DNA of 10,790 bases from Bacteroidota bacterium (GTDB taxonomy: Bacteria; Bacteroidota; Bacteroidia; Chitinophagales; Chitinophagaceae): positions 1-10,790 of the forward strand of contig JAEVYV010000326.1 of NCBI GenBank assembly GCA_023392575.1, in the 5' to 3' direction. How positions within the stretch are numbered: the first letter of the stretch is position 1; each line of letters begins with the position of its first letter. The position numbers and the translations under genes are program-made. Shown here piece after piece: positions 1-7,392 of this stretch. The notes beneath the pieces are model-generated. The model saw only the letters and a program-made list of their open reading frames with translations. It did no database searches and had not been told where the DNA came from.

Positions 1-1
1 G

Positions 2-1363
2 TTGCAAAGAGGTCTGTCCACTGGTATCAGCGTGTTTGCTCCCTCCATTATTTTGTCTTCCCTGTTTGGATGGAATATCTACTGGACCAATATTTTTATG
101 GGTGGGCTGCTCATTATTTACACCATGAGCGGTGGGGCCAGGGCCGTAGCGTATACGCAGCAGTTGCAACTGGCCATCATTTTTACGGGCATGTTTTTGG
201 CGGGCTATTTGGTCGTGCAAATGTTGCCGGCAGACGTTGGCTTCATCGATGCCCTGCACATCAGCGGGCACCTGGGAAAGATCAATGTGATCACCACCGG
301 GATCACCAAAGAGGGCTTTAACTGGAGCGACCAGTATAATTTGTTTAGCGGCATCATTGGCGGTTTTTTTCTGATGCTGTCTTATTTTGGAACCGATCAG
401 TCGCAAGTGGGCCGCTACCTGACGGCCCGGTCTGTGTCGGAGAGCCGTATGGGCTTATTGCTGAACGGCATGATCAAAGTGCCCATGCAGTTTTTGATCC
501 TGCTGATCGGTACGTTGGTGTTCAGCTTTTACCTGTTTCATAAAGCGCCGGTATTTTTTAATGCCCGGCAGGTTGAACGGCTGGAAAACTCGGTTTACAA
601 AGACTCCTTTGCCGTAGCCAACCAGCATTACAACCGGATTGCAGAAGCAAAACAGGCGGTGGTTGCCGACTATGCGGCAGCCCGCAGTGCCCAAAAAGAG
701 GAGGTGGTTAGCCAAAAAGGCGATCAGCTCAGCGCCTTGCAGCACCAAAGCGACAGCATTCGCAATAAGGTCAAATCCTGGGTTAAAGCCGCGGGAGGCG
801 ACAGCAACGACACCAACTATATCTTTTTAAATTTTGTAGTGGATTATCTGCCCGCAGGGCTGGTGGGTCTTTTGATCGCCATTATTTTTCTGGCCTCCTG
901 GGGAAGCATTGCGGCGGCGCTTAATTCGCTGGCATCTTCCACAATGATTGATTTTCACCGGCGGTTTTCCAAAAAACTCAAACCCGAAAAAGAATACCAT
1001 ATTTCCCAATGGTACACCTTGGCCTGGGGACTATTTTGCATTGTGGTGGCTATGTTCACCTACAACGTGGGCAACAGTTTGATCGAGGCGGTAAACATTT
1101 TGGGTTCACTTTTTTACGGTGTGATTCTGGGCGTTTTTCTGGTTGGTTTTTTTCTTAAAAGAATCACCAATGGAAATGTGGTATTTTTTGCGGCCTTATT
1201 GGCCGAGGCCCTTGTTCTGGCGGTGTTCATCCTTACCAAAATCCCTGCGGCCAATTTCAAGCTCGGATTTCTTTGGCTCAATCCTATTGGTGCTTTGGGT
1301 GTGATTTTCTTCAGCCTCTTGCTGAATCCGTTGATGAGAAATAAAGCGGCAACAGCAAAATAG
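2..1363 (+). CDS. Sodium:solute symporter (SSS family), 5' end outside window
   Basis: This is the C-terminal part (about 453 residues) of a sodium-coupled inner-membrane symporter. The frame is open to the left edge, so the TTG at base 2 is an internal Leu codon and roughly the first 100-140 residues are missing (inferred from family size). Visible signs are about ten hydrophobic segments, the SSS signature GTDQSQVGRYLTARS at residues 130-144, and ALNSLASSTMIDFHRR around 306-321, which corresponds to the conserved sodium-site helix and the following loop. A hydrophilic, charged, helix-prone stretch (about 185-275) lies between two membrane segments; I recall similar insertions in Bacteroidetes SSS proteins. 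The substrate cannot be told from sequence; sugars, sialic acid or other organic solutes are possible. The gene ends at TAG, 8 bases before a hairpin, and converges on the DUF2911 gene. Confidence 0.93.
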   Translation: MQRGLSTGISVFAPSIILSSLFGWNIYWTNIFMGGLLIIYTMSGGARAVAYTQQLQLAIIFTGMFLAGYLVVQMLPADVGFIDALHISGHLGKINVITTGITKEGFNWSDQYNLFSGIIGGFFLMLSYFGTDQSQVGRYLTARSVSESRMGLLLNGMIKVPMQFLILLIGTLVFSFYLFHKAPVFFNARQVERLENSVYKDSFAVANQHYNRIAEAKQAVVADYAAARSAQKEEVVSQKGDQLSALQHQSDSIRNKVKSWVKAAGGDSNDTNYIFLNFVVDYLPAGLVGLLIAIIFLASWGSIAAALNSLASSTMIDFHRRFSKKLKPEKEYHISQWYTLAWGLFCIVVAMFTYNVGNSLIEAVNILGSLFYGVILGVFLVGFFLKRITNGNVVFFAALLAEALVLAVFILTKIPAANFKLGFLWLNPIGALGVIFFSLLLNPLMRNKAATAK

Positions 1364-1371
1364 CATAAAGT

Positions 1372-1406
1372 AAGACATTTCATTTCTTCAAAAAATGGAA
1401 TGTCTT
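1372..1406 (+). terminator. Hairpin downstream of the symporter gene, likely terminator
   Basis: AAGACATT (1372-1379) pairs with AATGTCTT (1399-1406). A T-G wobble and CATT/AATG extend this to a 13-pair stem around a 9-base loop. It starts 8 bases after the symporter stop. The 3' tail (TATAAAACC) is poor in T, so it is a weaker intrinsic terminator than the next hairpin and may mainly protect the 3' end of the mRNA. Confidence 0.6.
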
Positions 1407-1511
1407 TATAAAACCTTTGCGGATGTTTGTGTATAAAAGACGATAAGAATTGTTGTAGTTGAACGGAGCGTCGCAAGCAAAGCATCATAGTAGCAATGCA
1501 GCCAGGCACAA

Positions 1512-1543
1512 AAAAAGAGAACACCATCTGATGTTCTCTTTTT
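1512..1543 (-). terminator. Strong bidirectional intrinsic terminator
   Basis: AAAAAGAGAACA (1512-1523) and TGTTCTCTTTTT (1532-1543) form a perfect 12-pair stem around an 8-base loop. Read on the minus strand, the stem ends in a run of seven T and lies 16 bases past the stop of the DUF2911 gene, which is classic geometry. Read on the plus strand, it also ends in five T, so it can stop symporter transcripts that pass the first hairpin. The 100 or so bases between the two hairpins hold no gene that I can support. Confidence 0.85.
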
Positions 1544-1559
1544 ACGATCGATGAAGATC

Positions 1560-2396
1560 TTACTTCAGGCTATCCAGTAATTTTTTGTTCAGCTCCACAT
1601 AGTCATCATTTTTTGCTTCCCGGGCAATATCCATGGACTTTTGTGCAGCGGATTTGGCATCCTCTTTTTTACCCAGTTTGGCAAGGGCGTTGGCTTTTTG
1701 ATGATACACCCAAAAAGCATTCGGGTTCTGCTCGATGGCCTTATCCAGCCAGGCAACCGCCTGGTTTAAATCCCGGCCGGTTTCCATATAGTACATGGCG
1801 GCCTGGAAGTACGGACGGTTGTCCCGGTTCATCAGGTTGTTGATCTGGGCCATGACCTTGCCTTCCACATCGGTAGTAATGGGCAGGTTTACGGCCACGT
1901 TGTCCCATACAATTTGCAGGTCAATGCTGCTTGATTTTACATTGGCAAATTGAATGGTAAAGGTTTCCACCGCATCCTTCAGCATCACGGGTTTTACGGT
2001 TACGCGGGCCGCATCGCTTTCCTGTTTGTACATAGCAGGGCTGGTAACATCGGTTTGTTTGGAAATGATCAGCGTCCATTGATCCTTGTTGGGGATGCTG
2101 AGCAAACCGTATTTGCCAGGGGCCAGTTTGGTGCCGCCGATGGTCACGCTGTCGCTGAAGGTTAACGTTGTGGCGTTATTGGCTCCGGTGCGCCAAACCT
2201 TGCCAAAGGGAACAAGGTCGCCATAAATTTTACGTCCTCTTATGCCGGGACGGGAATAGGAGAGTTCAATCGATCCGATTCCAAAATCTTGTTTAATGGT
2301 CTGAGTGGTACTTGGTTGTGGCGTTCTTAGGGTTTGTGCATCGGCAGAAAAAATGATGGCACAAACACCGCAGCAAAGAAGGATTTTCTTAAGCAT
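1560..2396 (-). CDS. DUF2911 domain protein with C-terminal TPR repeats, exported
   Basis: This is a 278-residue protein of the DUF2911 family, which is common in Bacteroidota and has no established biochemical role. A signal peptide covers about residues 1-20 (Lys-rich start, hydrophobic core, cleavage after SADA), so it is probably periplasmic. The DUF2911 domain spans about 30-175 and includes the typical SYSRPGIRGRKIYGDLVPFGKVWRTGAN stretch in two parts (SYSRPGIRGRKIYG at 46-59 and LVPFGKVWRTGAN at 61-73). Two tetratricopeptide-like helix pairs follow at about 196-225 and 228-258. The TPR part suggests a protein-binding or oligomerisation role, which is inference. The ATG at 2396 fits the signal peptide and sits 17 bases after a TACATTTG promoter box. 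It is a single-gene unit ending at a strong terminator. Confidence 0.93.
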   Translation of the reverse strand: MLKKILLCCGVCAIIFSADAQTLRTPQPSTTQTIKQDFGIGSIELSYSRPGIRGRKIYGDLVPFGKVWRTGANNATTLTFSDSVTIGGTKLAPGKYGLLSIPNKDQWTLIISKQTDVTSPAMYKQESDAARVTVKPVMLKDAVETFTIQFANVKSSSIDLQIVWDNVAVNLPITTDVEGKVMAQINNLMNRDNRPYFQAAMYYMETGRDLNQAVAWLDKAIEQNPNAFWVYHQKANALAKLGKKEDAKSAAQKSMDIAREAKNDDYVELNKKLLDSLK

Positions 2397-2413
2397 GTTT
2401 GTTGATTTTGGAG

Positions 2414-2421
2414 CAAATGTA
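2414..2421 (-). promoter_or_regulatory. Bacteroidetes-type -7 box for the DUF2911 gene
   Basis: On the minus strand this reads TACATTTG, an exact match to the Bacteroidetes primary-sigma -7 consensus TAnnTTTG. It lies 17 bases upstream of the ATG at 2396, giving a very short leader. No TTTG -33 box is visible at 19-21 bases spacing, so only the -7 element supports the call. Confidence 0.6.
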
Positions 2422-2510
2422 TACGATTTTTCATGTACCCGGTAGCCCGCTGATCACAACGGCTCTCCCTTGTTTTTTACCGGCTGCGGGTGATTTTTTG
2501 GTCCTGAATG

Positions 2511-3653
2511 CTAAAAATGGATCGTGATCTTCCCTTTTTTGTTTTTCTTTTTCTTCCACCTGGGGCCTTCTTTTAGCAGGCGGACCGCTTCTTTGTCGCA
2601 ATGTTCGCAAAGCGATTTTTCTACCTTGATGTTGACGGCCTGTCCTTCCTTGTCCACATCAAAACTTAGTTCCACCTCACCGGAAATGGTTTTTTCTTTC
2701 AGTTCCCGGGGTTGCTTCAGGTTTTGCGCAATATAATCATTGAAATGCGACCATCCTTCCGTCGGTTCCAGTTCTTCAAACTTTGCGGCCGGCTGGGGCG
2801 CAGCCTTTGTTTTGCCGCCCATGTGCACCACCACCACTTCGTTGAGGTTGTCGCGGGAGGGCTGCATGATTACATTGAGTTTGATGGTGTCGTTGGCGGC
2901 CGGCGGCGGGAGGGTCTTTCCCCGGAGCATGACATACGCCGAAGACTGCTTGGTTGAATCCGGGGCGTTTGCAGCGGCCGCGGCAATTTTATTTTTTGCG
3001 GCAAGGGAGATGTTGGCTGCGGCGCCGCTATCGTTCAAGGCCATCCGCCGGGGCAGGTTAGCTGATTCGGGCAGCTCTTTCGGTGGTTCTGCCGCAATGG
3101 CCACATCCGCGGCTGCTGTTGGTTGTCTGTCTTCCTTTGTTTGGGAAAGCGTTGGGCGGAAGACCGGTTTGTTTTTTTTGCGAAGAACAACGGTTTTTTC
3201 CAGGGCCTTCGGCGGACTGGCAGGGGGAAGGGGAGTGGCTGTCCTGCTGATGCTGTCGGAAGAAGAAGGGTTGATCGGCGCTTTTGCTTGTTCTGGTTTG
3301 GCGGACATTGCTTGGGCGATTTCTTTTTTGCCCAAAAAACCGGTTTTGTACAAAACCCACCCTGATCCCGCCAAAATGACAAACAATGCAGCTATTTGCA
3401 GCCATTTATATGTTTTGGAAACAAAGGGCACTACTTTCCTCTTTTTTTGAGCTGCCTCCAATCTTTTTTTGATGGCGTCTACATCGGCGGCGGGAGTAGA
3501 AGTAAAGGCATAGCCTTCCAGGGCATCGGCCAAAAAAGGATCATCCAGCGCGGCTTTTTCCAGCGCATGTCTTTCCGCTGCGGACATCTGGCCGTTGTGG
3601 TACCGTTCAATGTCGGCAACGGTAAAAGAATTGTATTTCGATGATTCGCTCAT
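2511..3653 (-). CDS. Anti-sigma-like membrane protein with TonB C-terminal domain
   Basis: This is a 380-residue predicted single-pass inner-membrane protein. The cytoplasmic head (1-75) has the pattern FTVADIERYHNGQMS...ALDDPFLADALEGY seen at the start of Bacteroidetes anti-sigma-like proteins. One membrane segment lies at about 84-102. A long Ala/Pro/Lys-rich periplasmic linker (110-290) follows, with the strand LNEVVVV at 270-276. A TonB_C-type domain occupies about 302-380 (FNDYIAQNLKQP, GEVELSFDVDKEGQ, CEHCDKEAVRLLKEGPRW). The ATG lies 3 bases after the sigma-factor stop, so the two are surely cotranscribed. A role as membrane partner or regulator of that sigma factor is inferred from position and head sequence. 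A TonB-like energy transducer is an alternative, but no ExbB or ExbD gene is nearby. Confidence 0.85.
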   Translation of the reverse strand: MSESSKYNSFTVADIERYHNGQMSAAERHALEKAALDDPFLADALEGYAFTSTPAADVDAIKKRLEAAQKKRKVVPFVSKTYKWLQIAALFVILAGSGWVLYKTGFLGKKEIAQAMSAKPEQAKAPINPSSSDSISRTATPLPPASPPKALEKTVVLRKKNKPVFRPTLSQTKEDRQPTAAADVAIAAEPPKELPESANLPRRMALNDSGAAANISLAAKNKIAAAAANAPDSTKQSSAYVMLRGKTLPPPAANDTIKLNVIMQPSRDNLNEVVVVHMGGKTKAAPQPAAKFEELEPTEGWSHFNDYIAQNLKQPRELKEKTISGEVELSFDVDKEGQAVNIKVEKSLCEHCDKEAVRLLKEGPRWKKKKNKKGKITIHF

Positions 3654-3656
3654 GAA

Positions 3657-4238
3657 CTATGCCATTGATTTAGCTTGGCGGGCTTCCATGCAAATTTTAA
3701 GGTTGCGCCGGCCGTTTTGAATATAGCTCCTTACTTTATTCCATTCCATACCCGTTATCTCTGAAATTTCGTTATAGCATTTCCCTTGCAGGTAAAACAA
3801 CTCGATGATCTGTCGCTGCTCCCTTATTAATTGGCCCAGGCAGTATTCCATCTGCCGGAAGTTTTCTTCCTTTTCCAGCACCCCGTTCAGATGCACGGTT
3901 TCTTCCGATTGCACAAGTTCCACGTCAAATTTCACAACTGTTTGTTTTTTCTCCGACCGAAGACGCATCAGGCAGTGGTTTTTGGTCAGGGTGTACAGCC
4001 AGGGCTTAAAATTATCCACCTCGTGCTTTAACAGTTTGGAACTTAGTTCTTCAAAAATGGCCAGGGTGCTGTCCTGGGCATTTTCCGGTTGCTTCAGGTA
4101 TTTGAGGCAAACGCCATAGATCAGTTCCATATAGCGTTGAAAAAGTTCTCCCACCACGTTCAGGTCCTGGGTTTGTTTATAAGCAGCCACCAGCTCGTGG
4201 TCGGATTTGTTGGACTGTATGTTTTTCAGGAATGCCAA
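3657..4238 (-). CDS. RNA polymerase sigma factor, sigma-70/ECF-like
   Basis: This is a 193-residue two-domain sigma factor. Region 2 covers about residues 34-98 (LFQRYMELIYGVCLKYLKQPENAQDS, quoted here as LFQRYMELIYGVC then LKYLKQPENAQD, and KPWLYTLTKNHCLMRLR). Region 4 covers about 128-185, with a helix-turn-helix CYNEISEITGMEWNKVRSYI followed by QNGRRNLK. It directs core polymerase to a dedicated promoter set. The only usable start is TTG at 4238: there is no ATG upstream in frame, and the next Met is residue 37, inside region 2. The downstream anti-sigma-like gene begins 3 bases after the TAG. The divergent vWA gene starts about 84 bases away and is a candidate target. No TAnnTTTG box was seen in the shared intergenic region, so both genes may use a non-housekeeping promoter. 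Confidence 0.93.
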   Translation of the reverse strand: MAFLKNIQSNKSDHELVAAYKQTQDLNVVGELFQRYMELIYGVCLKYLKQPENAQDSTLAIFEELSSKLLKHEVDNFKPWLYTLTKNHCLMRLRSEKKQTVVKFDVELVQSEETVHLNGVLEKEENFRQMEYCLGQLIREQRQIIELFYLQGKCYNEISEITGMEWNKVRSYIQNGRRNLKICMEARQAKSMA

Positions 4239-4321
4239 GGTTCTAATGTAAGAAGAAAAATTTTTTATAAAGGCATGTGTAATCAGTTAAAATGCTGCAT
4301 CTGGTTGGACAAATGCTTTTT

Positions 4322-6238
4322 ATGAGAAAATTCATATTACTCTTCGTTTTGCTTTTGCTCTTGGGAGCACAGGCTTTCCGCTCGTCCCAGGCCCACACCG
4401 TGAAAGGAACCGTAAAGGATGAAGCAGGCAATGCGCTGCCGAACGTTGCCATAACCGAAAAAGGAAAAAGAAACGGTGCCAGTTCCGATGCCAGCGGTTC
4501 TTATGTCATTACCGTTTCCGATAAAAATGCCACGCTGGTTTTTTCCTGCATTGGCCATCAAGCCACGGAAGTAAGCTTGAAGGGTCAGACCGTTTTGGAT
4601 GTGGTGCTGAAAGCAGCGCAGCAAAACCTGCAGGAAGTGGTGGTAACGGGTTATGGGGCTGATGCCTTGCAGGGCCGGGTTGCCGGTGTGGTGGTGAACA
4701 ACAAAGCCCATGCGTCCGTCAGGCTCCGGGGTACGGCCAGCGTGAACGGTTACTACGCAGCAAATGATTTCAACACAGAAGAATACGACCGCATATCCGA
4801 AAACGGTTTTCACAAAGCGGTCGATGATCCGCTGTCTACTTTTTCCATCGATGTGGATGCGGCTTCTTACAGCAACGTGCGCCGGTATTTGAACAACAAC
4901 CAGCTGCCGCCGGAAGGCGCTGTGCGGATCGAAGAAATGATCAATTACTTTGCCTACCATTATCCCCAGCCCAAAGGCAACACACCTTTTTCCATCAATA
5001 CCGAGCTTTCCGAGTGTCCCTGGAACAAGGAGCATAAATTGGTAATGGTTGGGCTGCAAGGGAAAAAGATCCCTACGGAAAACCTGCCTCCCTCCAACCT
5101 GGTTTTTTTGATTGATGTTTCCGGTTCCATGCAAACGGCGCTCAAGCTTCCTTTGGTTAAATCTTCCATGAAATTATTGGTAGAACAGCTGAGAGCAGAA
5201 GACAAAATTTCAATTGTGGTTTATGCCGGCCGTGCCGGATTGGTTTTGCCCGCCACCAGCGGAAGCGATAAAGCGAGGATCCGGGAAGCCATTGATGCTC
5301 TGGAGGCCGGCGGTTCTACGTCCGGCGGACAAGGAATAAAGCTGGCCTACAAGGTGGCCCGGGAAAACTTTATGAAACAAGGCAATAACCGTGTGATCCT
5401 TTGCACCGATGGTGATTTCAACGTGGGTGCCAGCAGCAACGATGACATGGAGCGGTTGATTGAAAAAGAACGGCAGAGCGGAGTTTTTTTAACGGTTTTG
5501 GGTTATGGCATGGGCAATTACAAGGATAGCAAAATGCAAATACTGGCCGGTAAAGGAAATGGGAACCATGCCTACATTGATGGCATGAACGAAGCCAAAA
5601 AAGTATTGGTGAATGAGTTTGGGGGCACGCTCTTCACCATTGCCAAAGACGTAAAGCTGCAGGTGGAGTTTAACCCGGCAAAAGTGCAGGGCTATCGGTT
5701 GATAGGATACGAGAACCGCATATTGCGAAAAGAAGACTTTAACGACGATAAGAAAGACGCCGGGGATTTGGGCAGCGGGCACACGGTGACCGCCATCTAT
5801 GAATTGATTCCGGTGGGGGTAAAGAGCCGGTTTTTACAAACAGTGGATCCATTAAAGTACCAGGAAAATAAAGCTCCTGTAAATAAGGTTTCCCAGAGTG
5901 CGGAAGTGATGACGGTGAAGTTTCGGTATAAGGCTCCTGACGGCGATAAAAGCTTGTTGCTGGAACATCCGGTTTTGGACAAGGGCGTTTCTTTTGAGCA
6001 GAGTTCGGAGAATTTTCGCTTTGCCGTGAGTGTGGCAGAATTTGGAATGTTATTGCGCAATTCGGAGTTCCGGGGGAATGCTTCTTTTGATCATGTTTTT
6101 AAAACCGCTAAGGCGGCAAAGGGCCTGGATGCAGAAGGCTACCGGAAAGAGTTTGTGGCGCTGGTTCGGAAAGCAAGTGTCTTGAAAGGCAGGGAAGCGG
6201 ACGAGGAGGAAGAGGAGGATGTAGTTTTGAAGAATTAA
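4322..6238 (+). CDS. Secreted von Willebrand factor A protein (vWA_N / vWA / DUF3520)
   Basis: This is a 638-residue exported protein of the YfbK-like vWA type. I start it at the ATG at 4322, because it gives a clean signal peptide (MRKFILLFVLLLLLGAQAF); the ATG at 4292 would add ten residues ahead of it. A carboxypeptidase-regulatory-like beta domain covers about 26-98, followed by LQEVVVTGYG (103-112) and a SusC-plug-like stretch LQGRVAGV...VRLRGTASVNG (116-143). The vWA_N domain lies at about 154-220 (DDPLSTFSIDVDAASYSNVRRYL in part). The vWA domain lies at about 258-430, with MIDAS DVSGSM at 265-270, Thr333 and TDGD at 362-365. A DUF3520 C-terminal domain lies at about 440-620, with an acidic tail. 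It probably binds protein partners at the envelope through a metal site. It is divergent from the sigma operon. Confidence 0.95.
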   Translation: MRKFILLFVLLLLLGAQAFRSSQAHTVKGTVKDEAGNALPNVAITEKGKRNGASSDASGSYVITVSDKNATLVFSCIGHQATEVSLKGQTVLDVVLKAAQQNLQEVVVTGYGADALQGRVAGVVVNNKAHASVRLRGTASVNGYYAANDFNTEEYDRISENGFHKAVDDPLSTFSIDVDAASYSNVRRYLNNNQLPPEGAVRIEEMINYFAYHYPQPKGNTPFSINTELSECPWNKEHKLVMVGLQGKKIPTENLPPSNLVFLIDVSGSMQTALKLPLVKSSMKLLVEQLRAEDKISIVVYAGRAGLVLPATSGSDKARIREAIDALEAGGSTSGGQGIKLAYKVARENFMKQGNNRVILCTDGDFNVGASSNDDMERLIEKERQSGVFLTVLGYGMGNYKDSKMQILAGKGNGNHAYIDGMNEAKKVLVNEFGGTLFTIAKDVKLQVEFNPAKVQGYRLIGYENRILRKEDFNDDKKDAGDLGSGHTVTAIYELIPVGVKSRFLQTVDPLKYQENKAPVNKVSQSAEVMTVKFRYKAPDGDKSLLLEHPVLDKGVSFEQSSENFRFAVSVAEFGMLLRNSEFRGNASFDHVFKTAKAAKGLDAEGYRKEFVALVRKASVLKGREADEEEEEDVVLKN

Positions 6239-6258
6239 CGGGTGTTTGAGATAAGCAA

Positions 6259-6275
6259 TTTCCAACTTTTGGAAA
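6259..6275 (+). terminator. Short perfect hairpin after the vWA gene
   Basis: TTTCCAA-CTT-TTGGAAA forms a perfect 7-pair stem with a 3-base loop, 20 bases after the vWA stop. The stem is AT-rich and no T run follows, so it is at best a weak terminator. The rest of the 156-base gap between the convergent vWA and xerD genes shows no gene or motif that I recognise. Confidence 0.35.
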
Positions 6276-6394
6276 CAGGAAGGAGCTGTGCTTCAAGCCG
6301 CAAACGGTAGGACAAAAAGAAGCGGAGTGCATTTCGTCTATTAAGTAAATGAGTCAGCAGGAATGGCTTATGCGGAAAGCGAATTGTGTAGCTG

Positions 6395-7294
6395 TTACTG
6401 AAACCCCGGGTGAAACAACTCCAGCGTTTTTCTTAGGAACTCCCGGTCCAGGTGGGTATAAATTTCGGTTGTGGTAATGCTTTCATGCCCCAGCATTTCT
6501 TGTACGGCCCTGAGGTCGGCGCCGCCTTCCACCAGGTGTGTGGCAAAGGAATGCCGAAAGGTATGGGGAGAAATGTTTTTGGAAATGCCTGCCTTTTTCA
6601 CCAGGTCTTTGATGATTAAAAAAATCATGACGCGGGTTAACCGCTTGCCCCTGCGGTTTAAAAATACGATGTCTTCTTCTCCGTTTTGTACAGGCTGGTG
6701 ATTGCGGATATTGTCTTTATAGATGTTGATGTATTTGACGGCGCTGCTTCCAATGGGCACCAGGCGTTCCTTATTTCCCTTGCCGATGATTCTTACAAAA
6801 CCTACGTCCAATTAGAGGTGCGATAGGTTGAGGTTGACCACTTCGCTCACCCGCAAGCCGCAGCTGTACAGGGTTTCCAGGATGGCTTTGTTTCGGGTGC
6901 CTTCCGCCGTGCTCAGATCAATTTGTTCGATGATGTTTTCTATTTCATCGAAACTTAAAACATCAGGTAAGGTTCTTTTGAGCTTGGGGGCTTCCAAAAG
7001 CGTGGTGGGGTCGGTTTTGCTGATATCTTCCACCAGGCAGTATTTGTAAAAAGTGCGGAGGCCGGAGATGGTCCGGGCCTGTGAGCTTTGGGTCATGCCC
7101 AACTCCGCAATCCATTTGACAAACTGCTGAAGGTCTTTCAGCTCAAGCTCCGAAGGATTTTTTTTAAGGCCGCTTGCCAGCAAAAAGGAAGTGAGCTTTT
7201 CAATATCCCTTAGATAAGCCTCAATGGAGTTTGGGGACAGAGACCGTTCTAGCTGCAGGTATGCTTTGAATCCTTTTTTATATGGCTCCCACAC
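6395..7294 (-). pseudogene. xerD: Tyrosine recombinase XerD, interrupted by one in-frame TAA
   Basis: XerD normally acts with XerC at dif to resolve chromosome dimers. Read through the stop, the frame gives 299 codons, the usual XerD length. The N-terminal core-binding domain spans about 1-100 (YLQLERSLSPNSIEAYLRDI). The catalytic residues sit at Arg148 (CGLRVSE), Lys172 (IIGKGNK), His244 and Arg247 (SPHTFRHSFATHL), His270 (LGHESITTTEIY) and Tyr279, the same numbers as in E. coli XerD. Codon 161 is TAA (6812-6814), between NLSHL and LDVGF. As written it yields a 160-residue N-part and, from the TTG just after the stop, a possible 138-residue C-part. Neither part has the whole active site. There is no frameshift or other lesion, so this is a recent mutation, a sequencing error or an exceptional readthrough. 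The start is GTG at 7294; no ATG lies upstream in frame. Confidence 0.95.
6812..6814 (-). other. Premature TAA stop codon inside xerD (codon 161)
   Basis: The plus strand reads TTA, so the minus strand reads TAA. The codon lies directly between two halves that align to XerD without gap or overlap. Tyr is my recollection of the common residue here in Bacteroidetes, and Ser is what E. coli has. TAT, TAC and TCA are each one substitution from TAA. The next codon is TTG, a possible restart. Confidence 0.93.
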
Positions 7295-7320
7295 GAGGCG
7301 CTTGTTGTTTGTGATGGATG

Positions 7321-7384
7321 GCTTGTAGTTCCTGTTTTACATCGGATGAAGCTTTCGGCCGCCATAAACCAGGAAACTACAAGC
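7321..7384. repeat. Imperfect inverted repeat between the lipoprotein gene and xerD
   Basis: GCTTGTAGTTCCTG (7321-7334) matches the reverse complement of CAGGAAACTACAAGC (7370-7384) with a single one-base bulge, giving about 14 pairs around a 35-base loop. On the minus strand it begins 8 bases after the lipoprotein stop and ends 26 bases before the xerD GTG. No T run follows, so it is not a standard intrinsic terminator. It could be an RNA hairpin stabilising or attenuating a lipoprotein-xerD transcript, a protein-binding site, or one copy of a small dispersed repeat. Confidence 0.6.
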
Positions 7385-7392
7385 TCTAATGT

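Noticed and set aside
186..860. Hydrophilic insertion in the symporter as a foreign domain or fusion
   Set aside because: From memory, Bacteroidetes symporters of this type commonly have a charged helical loop here, and the flanking membrane segments read through normally.
1450..1505. Purine-rich stretch around GAACGGAGCGTCGCAAGC as a possible repeat or small RNA
   Set aside because: No second copy or internal structure was found in the window. Similar composition is common in intergenic DNA of this phylum.
1114..1527. Open frame of 137 codons on the minus strand covering the symporter 3' end and the gap
   Set aside because: It runs across the hairpin and the symporter coding region, has no family features and no promoter, and ends inside the terminator region.
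2740..3450. Long open frame (236 codons) on the plus strand, antisense to the anti-sigma-like gene
   Set aside because: The translation is low-complexity Ala/Ser/Gly/Phe sequence with no domain. The opposite strand carries a clear head, membrane segment and TonB_C domain.
4337..5134. Long open frame (265 codons) on the minus strand, antisense to the vWA gene
   Set aside because: It has no recognisable motif or signal, and it mirrors the codon pattern of the vWA gene, whose identity is certain.
6395..6811. The C-terminal XerD half as a separate small recombinase gene
   Set aside because: It lacks the core-binding domain and the catalytic Arg148, starts on a TTG directly after an in-frame TAA, and aligns to XerD residues 162-299 without a break. 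A fragment of one gene is the simpler reading.
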